Shown here: piece by piece, positions 42,133 to 50,530 of the stretch | Layout of the letters: every line of letters starts with the position of its first letter | How positions within the stretch are numbered: the first letter of the stretch is position 1 | Position numbers and translations under genes: made by a program | Assembly (NCBI RefSeq): GCF_004854025.1 | Contig: NZ_STGM01000005.1 | Span: 124,001 to 188,000, forward strand | Origin: Microbacterium hydrothermale | GTDB taxonomy: Bacteria; Actinomycetota; Actinomycetes; Actinomycetales; Microbacteriaceae | Direction: 5' to 3' | Length of the DNA stretch: 64,000 nucleotides | The notes under the pieces: model-generated | The model's input: only the letters and a program-made list of their open reading frames with translations | Told to the model about the DNA's origin: nothing | Database searches by the model: none

Positions 42133-45100
42133 ATGACGTCTCGAGTCCTTTCTTCCACGTGCGCCGCGGCTCTCGTCGCCGGCGCCCTGACCGCCGGAGC
42201 GGCCGCCGCGCCACCCCCGGCGAGCGCCGCCGACGCGCCCTCGGCCGTGCGCATCACGCCCAATCCCGCCTCGGCCACCGAGGCCTTCGAGGGCTGGGGC
42301 ACGAGCCTGGTGTGGTTCGCCAATGCCACCGGTAACTACCCCGCCGACGTGCGGCAGAAGCTCTTCGACGCCGTGTTCGGCGAGGAGGGGCTCAACCTCA
42401 ACATCGCCCGCTACAACGTGGGCGGCGGCAACGCGACCGACGTGCCGCCCTACCTGCGCGCGGGCGGCGCGGTGCCCGGGTTCTGGAACCCCGACCTCCC
42501 GGCGACGGATGCCGAGGGCGAGATCACCTCGACCTACGCCGACCGCGACCGTTACCGCGACGCGTGGAACCCCGACGACCCGACGCACTACGACTTCGAC
42601 GCCGACTCCGCCCAGCGGTGGTGGCTCGACGCGCTGAAAGACAAGGTGACCCACTGGGAGGCCTTCAGCAACTCCCCGCCTTACTTCCTCACCGACAGCG
42701 GCTTCGTCTCCGGCGGCGTCAACGACGCCACCAGCGAGCAGCTCCGCTCGGCCGACATGCAGAAGTTCGCCGGGTATCTGGTCACCGTCGTCGACGAGCT
42801 CGAGAAAGCCCATGGCATCCGGTTCGACACGATCGATCCCTTCAACGAGCCGAACACGAACTACTGGCAGACGCAGATCCCTGACGGCGCGACATGGCCG
42901 ACCGGTGGTCGCCAGGAGGGCGCGCATATCGGCCCCGAGCGCCAGGACGAGATGATCCGGGCGCTCGCCGACCGACTCGGGCGCGACGACACGACGACGG
43001 ATGCCGTGATCTCGGCGATGGACGAGACGAACCCGGGCATCTTCGCGAACAACTGGAACACGTGGTCCGACGGGTCGAAGGATGCCGTCGACCAGCTCAA
43101 CGTGCACACGTACGGAACGGGCGGGCGACCCGTCGTGCGCGACATCGCCAAGGCGTCGGACAAGCCCCTGTGGATGAGCGAGGTCGAGGGCAACTGGACC
43201 GACACGAGCCGCGGATTCGTCTCGAACGACATCGAGAACGGCCTCGGCATGGCCTCGCACATCGTCGGCGACCTGCGCGAGCTCGAGCCCGAGGCGTGGG
43301 TGTTCTGGCAGCCGGTGGAAGACCTTTACAACATGGAGAAGGTCGAGAAGCTGAACTGGGGCAGCGTCTTCATCGACTTCGACTGCAATGCCGAGGGCCT
43401 CTCGGAGCGCCGCATCGCGGACGGCGAGGCGGACCCGAGCTGTCAGGTGCTGACGAACGAGAAGTTCAACACCGTGCGCAATTTCACGCACTACATCCAT
43501 CCGGGTGACCGGCTGATGGCGACGGACGACACGAACTCGACGGCGGCGATCGACGCCGACGGACAGGGCGCGTCGATCGTCCACGTCAACGCCGACGACG
43601 CCGAGCAGACCGTCGAGCTCGACCTGAGCCGCTTCGGCGAGATCGCCCCCGGGGCCACGGTCACCCCGATCGTGACGACCCAGTCGACCGCCGAGGAGCC
43701 CACCGTCAACGCGCTGCGCGCCGGTGACGCGGTCGCCGTGGATGCGGCATCCGGAATCGCCCGGCTCACGATCCCCGCGAAATCGGTCGTCACGTTCGAG
43801 GTCGACGGCGTCTCGGGCGTCGCCGCGGATGCTCCGGCGTTCCGCGACGGCGAGACCGTGCAGCTCGTGGGCGTGCAGAGCGGTCTCGCCCTGAACGGCG
43901 ACACCGACCTCACGATCGAGACGGATGCCGCCACCCCCGAAGCCGCTCGCGCCCAGGGCTGGACGGTGCGCACGATCGACGGTGCCGGGACCAACCGCCA
44001 CCGGTTCACGCTCCAGAACGGCGACGGGATGTTCCTCGGTTCACGGGACGGCGCCACGGCGTTGATCGACACCGATGCCGCCACGGCCGCGGCGGATCCG
44101 ACGACCCAGTGGATGGGTTCGACCCTCGACGGCACCACGTACTCGGTGCTCAACGTCGCCGCGGAGCGGGTTCTCGATGTGAACGGCGCGAGCGGCGATG
44201 CCGGGGCGGCCGTGGGGCTGTGGACCTCGAACGGTGCGGGCAACCAGACCTGGCGCCTCGTGAGCACGACCGCCGTGGGAAGCGACCCGGTCTCGGTCGC
44301 GACCCCCGTGGGGACGGCTCCCGATCTGCCCGAGACCGTGACGGTGCGCTACGCCGACGGTGTGGGCCGCGCGGCGCCCGTCACGTGGAACACCGCGGGG
44401 CTCGACGTCGGCGCCGCGGGGACCGTCACGGTGCCCGGAACGGCGGCCGACGTCTTCGGAACCTCCGTCGAGGCGCGCGCCGAGGTCGAGGTGGGTGCGT
44501 TCACCGCGACCCGCCCCCGTTCGGTCACCGTCGTCGCCGGGTCGGCGCTCGCCGCCGTGCAGGCGCACGCGGATGACACGGTGCTCGCCGAGCTGCGTCC
44601 TTCGGGGTCCGGCTACGCGGTACCGGTTTCGTGGGACTGGAAGGGCGTGGATGACGCCGCGTTCGCCGCGCCCGGCACCGTCGAGGTCGCGGGCACCACG
44701 CAGGACGGCCTCGACGCGCGACTCACGGTCATCGTGACCGCCGCGGTCGAGCGCAACGTCGCTCCCGAGAGCACGCCCTCGGCGACCTACACGGAGAGCG
44801 GTTACGGCGTGGAACGCACGATCAACGGCGACACCGCCGACAAGGGCTGGTCGAACTGGCGATCGGATGCCAAGAACACCTCCGACACGCTCAGCTACGC
44901 GCTCGCCGCGGAGGAGACCGTGCGCGGCGTCGCCGTGCAGTTCTTCCGCGACGGCGGGCCGAGCTGGGCCGACAGCCTCCGGGTCGACCACCGCCTCGAT
45001 GGCGGAGAGTGGGTCGAGGGCGAGCCGGTCGCGGTCCCCGTGCCCGAGCAGGGCGCCCCGCGGGTCGAGGTGCCGGTCGACGGCGCCCGGGTCGACGAGG

Positions 45101-45675
45101 TGCGGGTCGTGCTGACCGCTCGCGAGAACCAGCACATGATCGTGTCGGAGGTCGAGATCCTCGCGGACGCCCCGGCGCCCGCGGGAGTCGTCGATCTCGC
45201 GCGACTGACCGTCGGTGACGACGCGGTCGCGGTATTCGACCCGACCACGACCGAGTACGCCGTCACGGTGGAGGGCGACACGCTGCCGCAGTTGTTCGCC
45301 CTCGCGGTCGACGAGGACGCCGTCGTCGCGATCACGCAGCCTCAGGATGCCGACGGCACGGGCACCGTCCAGGTCACGGCCCCCGACGGGGCGACGCGCA
45401 CCTACACGGTCGCGGTGACGCTGGCGGCACCCGGCGAACCGTCCGAGCCCGGTCAGCCGGCGGAGCCCGGTCAGCCGGGAGCGCCCGAAGAGCCCGGCAC
45501 GCCCGGCCCGCCGTCCGGAGGAGGCTCCGACCCCGGCCAGCCCCACGGGCGCGACGACCTGGCATCCACGGGTCAGGACACCACGGGCGCGGCCGTCACG
45601 GCCGGCGTCGCGCTGCTGCTCCTCGCCCTCGGCGCGGGAACGCTCCTGCTGAGGCGCCGTCGATCACGGGTGTGA
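42133..45675 (+). CDS. Secreted, wall-anchored GH30 glycanase (endo-beta-1,6-galactanase-like)
   Basis: The protein has 1180 residues. A signal peptide (to about residue 33, ASAADAP) is followed by a GH30-type catalytic domain (~40-560) with FEGWGTSLVWFAN, NLNIARYNVGGGN, acid/base Glu in DPFNEPNTNYWQ (near 238), nucleophile Glu in LWMSEVEGNW (near 349) and VFWQPVEDLYN. Then come a ricin-type trefoil (~575-713), a bacterial Ig-like repeat pair (~716-870), an F5/8C-type carbohydrate-binding domain (~875-1011), a further beta domain, a Pro/Gly linker and the sorting signal LASTG (near 1142), a membrane helix and RRRRSR. LAXTG is the class E sortase motif. It probably cleaves galactan side chains at the cell surface; exact specificity is inferred. 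Confidence 0.87.
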   Translation: MTSRVLSSTCAAALVAGALTAGAAAAPPPASAADAPSAVRITPNPASATEAFEGWGTSLVWFANATGNYPADVRQKLFDAVFGEEGLNLNIARYNVGGGNATDVPPYLRAGGAVPGFWNPDLPATDAEGEITSTYADRDRYRDAWNPDDPTHYDFDADSAQRWWLDALKDKVTHWEAFSNSPPYFLTDSGFVSGGVNDATSEQLRSADMQKFAGYLVTVVDELEKAHGIRFDTIDPFNEPNTNYWQTQIPDGATWPTGGRQEGAHIGPERQDEMIRALADRLGRDDTTTDAVISAMDETNPGIFANNWNTWSDGSKDAVDQLNVHTYGTGGRPVVRDIAKASDKPLWMSEVEGNWTDTSRGFVSNDIENGLGMASHIVGDLRELEPEAWVFWQPVEDLYNMEKVEKLNWGSVFIDFDCNAEGLSERRIADGEADPSCQVLTNEKFNTVRNFTHYIHPGDRLMATDDTNSTAAIDADGQGASIVHVNADDAEQTVELDLSRFGEIAPGATVTPIVTTQSTAEEPTVNALRAGDAVAVDAASGIARLTIPAKSVVTFEVDGVSGVAADAPAFRDGETVQLVGVQSGLALNGDTDLTIETDAATPEAARAQGWTVRTIDGAGTNRHRFTLQNGDGMFLGSRDGATALIDTDAATAAADPTTQWMGSTLDGTTYSVLNVAAERVLDVNGASGDAGAAVGLWTSNGAGNQTWRLVSTTAVGSDPVSVATPVGTAPDLPETVTVRYADGVGRAAPVTWNTAGLDVGAAGTVTVPGTAADVFGTSVEARAEVEVGAFTATRPRSVTVVAGSALAAVQAHADDTVLAELRPSGSGYAVPVSWDWKGVDDAAFAAPGTVEVAGTTQDGLDARLTVIVTAAVERNVAPESTPSATYTESGYGVERTINGDTADKGWSNWRSDAKNTSDTLSYALAAEETVRGVAVQFFRDGGPSWADSLRVDHRLDGGEWVEGEPVAVPVPEQGAPRVEVPVDGARVDEVRVVLTARENQHMIVSEVEILADAPAPAGVVDLARLTVGDDAVAVFDPTTTEYAVTVEGDTLPQLFALAVDEDAVVAITQPQDADGTGTVQVTAPDGATRTYTVAVTLAAPGEPSEPGQPAEPGQPGAPEEPGTPGPPSGGGSDPGQPHGRDDLASTGQDTTGAAVTAGVALLLLALGAGTLLLRRRRSRV

Positions 45676-45679
45676 GAAC

Positions 45680-45709
45680 GGGTGCGGTCCGCTGCGGCGG
45701 GCCGCACCC
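45680..45709. terminator. Terminator between GH30 and the acyltransferase gene
   Basis: GGGTGCGG (45680-45687) pairs with CCGCACCC (45702-45709), with further inner pairing, between convergent genes. Confidence 0.7.
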
Positions 45710-45771
45710 TCTCCGCGGGGCGGAGGTTCAGCTCGCCGCGCGGCCGGCACCCGCCTTGGCGGGTCGAGCGC

Positions 45772-47364
45772 TCAGCGCGGGGCGGGCTCGGGGCGGTGCA
45801 CTCCGCGCGGTCGGTACCCCAGCGCGTCGGAGCACTCCAACAGATCCGCGAGGTACCAGACGATCGCGAGCCACATCTCCGTGCCCTGCAGGCCGGGATC
45901 GTCGCCGTCGAGGCGGAAGGCCATGCCCGCTCCCGCGCGCCAACCGCTCAGGGCGTGACGCAGCAGCTCGGCGGCGAGAGCACGGATCTCGTCGGTGCGG
46001 TAGCCGCTCGACCGCGTGAGCCAGAGGGGCTGCACGATGTCGAGCACGGTGCAGGCGTCGCGTCGCTCGGGCCGCATCCATCGATCGTCGCGCGCGTGAC
46101 GCAGCACGGTGTCGATCACGGCGAGCGGGTGCGCGACGTCGAGGCCGAACTGCGCGACGGTGCCGCGCGCGGCGCGGTAGAAGCCATTGACCAGGAGGCG
46201 TGAATCCCCACCGGGGCCGGGCTCGCCCCACATCCCCGTGCGCGGGTCGGCGCGCAGCGCGAGCCAGCCGAACAGCGCCTCGGCGAGCCCCGGGGGGATG
46301 GCATCCGTCCGCCGCCCGCTCCACAGGAGCGCGGTCCCGAACGCATCGACGTGATGCCCCGCCCTCCAGGGGTCGGTGGCCCAGGGAAGGGCCTCGAGAT
46401 GCGCGACGAGACCGGGGACGTCGGCATCGACGACGTCGATGAGGGCATGGGGGAAGCGCGCACCGAGCAGGTCGAGGGCGTAGCCGGCGCTGAGGACGCC
46501 GTACGCGGCGTCGGGGTCGTCCCACAGCGACGCCGCGTCGGTCGTCAGCCCCGTGGCGGGACGCTGCGCTGACGACAGCTCGGCGATCCACTCGGCGCGA
46601 CGTGCACCCGGGGGAGGTGCGTCGTGGAGCAGGTCGAAGAGTTCGACCGCGTCACCCAGTCCGCGCAACGACGGCGCCGCGCCCGGGCGGTCGCGGAAGC
46701 CGCCCTCGACCGCGGTGAGGGAGAGGACGGATGCCAGATCGTCGCGGGCGCGGTCGGCGAACCGCGCGAGCTCGTCGCGGCGCGGATCACGAGAAGTCGG
46801 GGGAGCGACGCGCCACCGGAGACGGCGCGCGGGGTTGCCGCCGACGATCGCGCCGCTCGGCACGTCTTTCGTCACCACGGCCCCCGCCGCGAGCACCGCG
46901 TGATCGCCGACCGAGACACCGTCGAGGACGACGACGTGCGAGCCGATCCAGACGTCGTCGCCGATGCGCACGCCTCGCGAGGTCAGGGGCTGGCGGAAGA
47001 CCGGGCTGCCCGGTTCGAATGAGTGGTTGAAGCCGATGATCGAGGTGTGCGCGCCGACGCGGACCGCGTCGCCGAGCTGCACGTCGCCGCGAACGACGGT
47101 GTACGGGTTGATCGAGCAGTCGGCGCCGATGCGGATCGTGCCCGTGACGTAGGTGCCAAGGGCGAGGTACGAGCGGTCGCCGATCGCGAGCTGTTCGGGG
47201 TCGACCCCCGCGTGCTCCGAGACGAACACGCGATCACCGAAATTCCACTCCGGGTGCTCCCGGCGGAGCGCGTCGAGGTGGGTGCGCTGCCGGTCCCGGT
47301 CTTCGGAGGATGCCTCGTCCCAGAACGTCCACGGCGAGAAGTCGTGAGACGAGGGAGATGTCAT
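45772..47364 (-). CDS. Hexapeptide acyltransferase fused to a helical (alpha/alpha-toroid-like) domain
   Basis: The protein has 530 residues. Residues ~40-190 are a left-handed beta-helix acyltransferase of the maltose/galactoside acetyltransferase type: GDVQLGDAVRVGAHTSIIGFNH, VRIGDDVWIGSHVVVLDGVSVGDHAVLAAGAVVTKDVPSGAIVGGNPAR, with the catalytic-type His in GFNHSFE. Residues ~195-530 are helical with repeated Trp/Gly-rich turns (DPRTGMWGEPGPGG, LLVNGFYRAARGTVAQFG, FRLDGDDPGLQGTEMWLAIVWYLADLL), resembling alpha/alpha-toroid folds such as sugar lyases or hydrolases, but no catalytic family is recognised. It overlaps the regulator gene by ATGA. It could modify (acetylate) a sugar in the uronate locus. 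Confidence 0.72.
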   Translation of the reverse strand: MTSPSSHDFSPWTFWDEASSEDRDRQRTHLDALRREHPEWNFGDRVFVSEHAGVDPEQLAIGDRSYLALGTYVTGTIRIGADCSINPYTVVRGDVQLGDAVRVGAHTSIIGFNHSFEPGSPVFRQPLTSRGVRIGDDVWIGSHVVVLDGVSVGDHAVLAAGAVVTKDVPSGAIVGGNPARRLRWRVAPPTSRDPRRDELARFADRARDDLASVLSLTAVEGGFRDRPGAAPSLRGLGDAVELFDLLHDAPPPGARRAEWIAELSSAQRPATGLTTDAASLWDDPDAAYGVLSAGYALDLLGARFPHALIDVVDADVPGLVAHLEALPWATDPWRAGHHVDAFGTALLWSGRRTDAIPPGLAEALFGWLALRADPRTGMWGEPGPGGDSRLLVNGFYRAARGTVAQFGLDVAHPLAVIDTVLRHARDDRWMRPERRDACTVLDIVQPLWLTRSSGYRTDEIRALAAELLRHALSGWRAGAGMAFRLDGDDPGLQGTEMWLAIVWYLADLLECSDALGYRPRGVHRPEPAPR

Positions 47365-48461
47365 GACCGCGGCGCCGCCGTCGAGGCGCGGACGTTGAGC
47401 CGGGGACTCAGCTGCACCCGGTGCACCGGACGGCCCGGGTCCTCGATGCGTCGCACGAGCAGTTCAACGGCCGCCTCGCCCACGCTCGCGCGCGGCGGGC
47501 TGACCGCGGTGAGGGCGGGCGTGAAGAGCTGGGCCACCTCGTCGTCGTAGGCGATGATCGACAGGTCGTCGGGCACCGAGATCCCGCGGGTGAGGGCGAG
47601 ATCGACGAAGGCCATCGCCTCGGGATCGGAGTGCACGAGCAGAGCCGTCACACCGGTGGCCAGAGCGGAGTCGAGGGTCGCGTTGACCACGTCGGAGAAG
47701 TCCGGACTCGTGCGGTCGGGCAGCGTCTGTTCGAAGTGATCGGCGGGCGTGAGAGCGAGTTCCTCGCACGCGGTCTGCCATCCGGCGGCGATCTTGCGCG
47801 AGGTGGGGGAGTGCCGCGAGAGGATCAGGCCGACCTTGCGGTGCCCCAGCGTGGCGAGGTGCCGCGCCGCCAAGAGGGCTCCGAGGGCGTGGTCGGTCGT
47901 CACGGACTCCATCGGGATGCCGCCCGCCCCGGGCACCGCGTCGCGCTCGACCAGGACGCTGGGTACGGGGCAGTCGGCCAGCCAGCTCATGACGTCGCTC
48001 GCGTGGGCGGTGTCGGTGTTGGGCGCCACGATCAGGCCGCGCACGTCTCCGCCGGCCACGAGGCGTTCGAGGACGGGCCGCTCGTCCTGCAGCTCGTACG
48101 AGGCTCCGCGCAGCAGCATCTTGTAGCCGAGGCGCTGAGCGGCGGTCTCCATCCCCCGGACGACCCCGGGCCAGTAGTAGGCGAGCGAGGGCACGAGGAC
48201 CGCGAGCGACCCGGTCCTCGTCTCGTCGACGGCGGGTTCGGGGCGCGCCGGGATGTTCTCGCCGGGCACCGCGCCGCCGTGCACGCGTCGCAGCACTCCC
48301 TCCTTCTCGAGCTGGGCGAGGTCACGACGCAGGGTCACGGTGGCCACCCCCAGGTCCTCGGTCAGCTGGGAGATGCGCACGGCGCCGTCGCTGTGCAGCG
48401 CGCTCAGGATGTGGGCGCGGCGTTCCGCGGCCAGCGGCTGATGCGGAGTGGTGTCGGTCAT
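47361..48461 (-). CDS. Hybrid regulator: DeoR-type helix-turn-helix with a LacI-type sugar-binding domain
   Basis: The protein has 366 residues. Residues ~10-66 are a DeoR-family winged helix (ERRAHILSALHSDGAVRISQLTEDLGVATVTLRRDLAQLEKEGVLRRVHGGAV). From about 80 the chain is a LacI/GalR-type periplasmic-binding domain (LAVLVPSLAYYWPGVVRGMETAAQRLGYKML, GHRKVGLILSRHSPTSRKIAAGW, DDLSIIAYDDEVAQLFTPALTAVSPPRASVG). DeoR proteins normally carry a sugar-phosphate isomerase-like sensor, so this sensor swap suggests response to a free sugar or oligosaccharide. It is encoded between the heparinase-like and acyltransferase genes with 4-bp overlaps and probably controls the divergent uronate operon. Confidence 0.87.
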   Translation of the reverse strand: MTDTTPHQPLAAERRAHILSALHSDGAVRISQLTEDLGVATVTLRRDLAQLEKEGVLRRVHGGAVPGENIPARPEPAVDETRTGSLAVLVPSLAYYWPGVVRGMETAAQRLGYKMLLRGASYELQDERPVLERLVAGGDVRGLIVAPNTDTAHASDVMSWLADCPVPSVLVERDAVPGAGGIPMESVTTDHALGALLAARHLATLGHRKVGLILSRHSPTSRKIAAGWQTACEELALTPADHFEQTLPDRTSPDFSDVVNATLDSALATGVTALLVHSDPEAMAFVDLALTRGISVPDDLSIIAYDDEVAQLFTPALTAVSPPRASVGEAAVELLVRRIEDPGRPVHRVQLSPRLNVRASTAAPRS

Positions 48462-50380
48462 GGGAGGTCCTCGATCGGTGTGTCCAGTTCTACCGTGAGC
48501 AGGAGCTGCGTGCGGGATGCCAGGGGGAGGGCGAGGCGCGTGAGTCGCTCGCCCCACACCTCGGTGAGCATCGGATCGTCGAGGTGCCGCACCTGCGCGG
48601 TCGCCTCGAGGTCGTCGGCCCAGCGCAGTCGGACCGGCCGCGCGCCGCCGAGGGGCGTCACCCGCGCTCCTCCCCGCTCGAGCTGCACCTCGCCGGCCAG
48701 CAGCAGGTGCAGGGCCGTGTCGGCCCGGGTGGGGGCGGCGTCGGCGAAGCGCCATTCGTCGCGGATCTCGATGCGCCGCGTGACGCGGTCCAGGGCGGCC
48801 GTGCGCCGCCACGACGCCAGGCCCGCCGCGGGATAGGCCCCCGCGAGGTCGGCCGAGAACGTCGCCCGCTCGTCGTCGATCCCTGTCACGGCGTCGCGGG
48901 CGGCGGCATCCCCGCCCGCGGGTTGCGTCGTCCCCCGGACGACCGGGACGTTGTGCCAGGAGCTCTGCATGGTCCAGATGTCGTAGCGATCGGGACCGAA
49001 CGTGGCCGCGGTGTAGGTGGGACGACCGGCGTCGACGATCACCGGTACGCCGTCGACGGCGACGAGGAACGACCCCACGTCGTTGTGATTGTGGTGCTCG
49101 GCGTTGTTCCCGCCCTTCGCGACGAGCGCGAGTCCCGCGGGCGACCCCGCGTCGTGGCGGGCGAGCAGAACTTGGGTCGAGGGCAGCCAGACCGTGCGCG
49201 GGAGGGGCGGCGACGCGGGGGACGCCCCCACCCACGCGGGGTCGGTGAGTCCGCGCAGCAGACGACCGAGGCCCTCTCGCTCCGTCGCCGCGGGCGACCC
49301 CGGGTGCCGGTGGCTCGCGGCCATCGCCTCCGCTTCGACATCGCCGTACCGCCGGGCGGCGCGGTGGAGGGCGTGCCAGGGCTGGTCGGCGGGAGGCCGC
49401 GCCTGCCCGTCCGCGTGGTTGACGAACCAGTCGCCGCCGAGGTGCGAGCGGTGGGGGAAGGCCACGGTCTCGCGGAGGGAGCCGACGGACGTGGCATCCA
49501 CCGCCCCGTCCGTGGCGTGCGCGAGCACGTCGAGCGCCTCCAGGGCGCGGCACGCCCCGTTCCACCAGTAGGCGTACCCCTCGTCGATGGCGCCGTCCGC
49601 GGGAAGGGCGGCGACGTAGCGGTCCAGGCCCTCGACGGCGAGAGCGACGACCCGCTCGCGCTCCGCGGTCTCGGTGTCGGCGTCGAGAAGGCGCAGGGCC
49701 GCGACGATGACATTGCCGTGGATCCACGGGTTCCAGTTGTGCACGTCGCCGTCGAGGCCGATCCAGTGCCAGTCGCGTCGTCGTCGGAACGGCTCGAACA
49801 CGCGCACGCGGGCTTCGTGTCGGATCCGTCGGCGGATGCCGGGTGCGCGGGCCTCGAGGACGGATCCGAGCAGGTGGTCGATCCAGGCCAGCTGCGCCAC
49901 GACCTCTCCGGCTCCGAGGTCGACGAACGGATCGGTCACGGTCGCGAGCACCGCGCCGTGCACCCGCCGAGTGTCGTCGTGCGCGGGCCAGCACCACGAG
50001 CTCTGCTCGCACAGCAGCACCACGCCGTCGACGACCTCGTCGACCCAGCCCTCGTCGAGCGTCGCCGCCGCGGCCACGGTGGCGCGGCTGAGGCGCCGCT
50101 GCCGCTCGAACGCGGCGTCCTCCCACGCGGTGCGGTCGCCGTCGCGGTGCACGCGCGCGGCGTCGCTCGCGCGGGGCTGCGGCCACGGGGTGGAGCGCTC
50201 GTCGGTGGCGCGCGCGATGACCTCCTCGATCGCCGCGCGATCGGCCGAGCCCGACGAGGTGTCCCAGACGTCGCGGTCGGAGGCCACGGGGACGGGGAGC
50301 GACCGGTCGGGCGCGGTCAACGTCGCCCCCTCGGCGATCGCGGCGAGGGGGCCGCGGAACGCGGCGGCGGGGAACGACAT
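48458..50380 (-). CDS. Heparinase II/III-family protein
   Basis: This 640-residue protein has no signal peptide and is probably cytoplasmic. The N-terminal half is an alpha/alpha toroid (DWHWIGLDGDVHNWNPWIHGNVIVAALRLL, GAIDEGYAYWWNGACRAL). The C-terminal half is the anti-parallel beta-sheet domain with the family motif AEHHNHNDVGSFLVAVDGVPVIVDAGRPTYT. Such proteins are uronate-polysaccharide lyases or oligo-lyases acting by beta-elimination, which makes the 4,5-unsaturated ends that GH88 and KduI/KduD then process. ATG 50380 has a GAGGAG site. It is first gene of the minus operon, divergent from the DUF2264/ABC operon. Confidence 0.85.
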   Translation of the reverse strand: MSFPAAAFRGPLAAIAEGATLTAPDRSLPVPVASDRDVWDTSSGSADRAAIEEVIARATDERSTPWPQPRASDAARVHRDGDRTAWEDAAFERQRRLSRATVAAAATLDEGWVDEVVDGVVLLCEQSSWCWPAHDDTRRVHGAVLATVTDPFVDLGAGEVVAQLAWIDHLLGSVLEARAPGIRRRIRHEARVRVFEPFRRRRDWHWIGLDGDVHNWNPWIHGNVIVAALRLLDADTETAERERVVALAVEGLDRYVAALPADGAIDEGYAYWWNGACRALEALDVLAHATDGAVDATSVGSLRETVAFPHRSHLGGDWFVNHADGQARPPADQPWHALHRAARRYGDVEAEAMAASHRHPGSPAATEREGLGRLLRGLTDPAWVGASPASPPLPRTVWLPSTQVLLARHDAGSPAGLALVAKGGNNAEHHNHNDVGSFLVAVDGVPVIVDAGRPTYTAATFGPDRYDIWTMQSSWHNVPVVRGTTQPAGGDAAARDAVTGIDDERATFSADLAGAYPAAGLASWRRTAALDRVTRRIEIRDEWRFADAAPTRADTALHLLLAGEVQLERGGARVTPLGGARPVRLRWADDLEATAQVRHLDDPMLTEVWGERLTRLALPLASRTQLLLTVELDTPIEDLP

Positions 50381-50412
50381 CGGTCTCCTCGGTCGGGGGT
50401 GAGCGGCTAAAG

Positions 50413-50476
50413 CGATCATAAACGATCATTAAGATTCAGAAAAGATGTTGCTGTGTTGTTTTCTGATTGATACGCT
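50413..50476. promoter_or_regulatory. Divergent control region of the uronate locus
   Basis: An AT-rich island. Plus strand: TTGCTG (50448-50453), 17 bp, TACGCT (50471-50476) is the promoter of the DUF2264/ABC operon. Inverted repeat TCAGAAAA/TTTTCTGA (50436-50443 and 50459-50466) overlaps it. Minus strand: TATGAT (50420-50415) is a -10 for the heparinase operon, within the direct repeat CGATCATAAA/CGATCATTAA (50413-50432). Probable sites of the DeoR/LacI hybrid regulator. Confidence 0.65.
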
Positions 50477-50530
50477 CGCCAACGTTCACCACTCGGACCC
50501 GGTGGACGAACGGCCTTCGAAGGAGAACCC

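Noticed and set aside
47361..50429. A 1022-residue regulator fused to an N-terminal extension
   Set aside because: The extension is out of frame with the heparinase-like gene that is clearly coded there; the regulator starts at ATG 48461.
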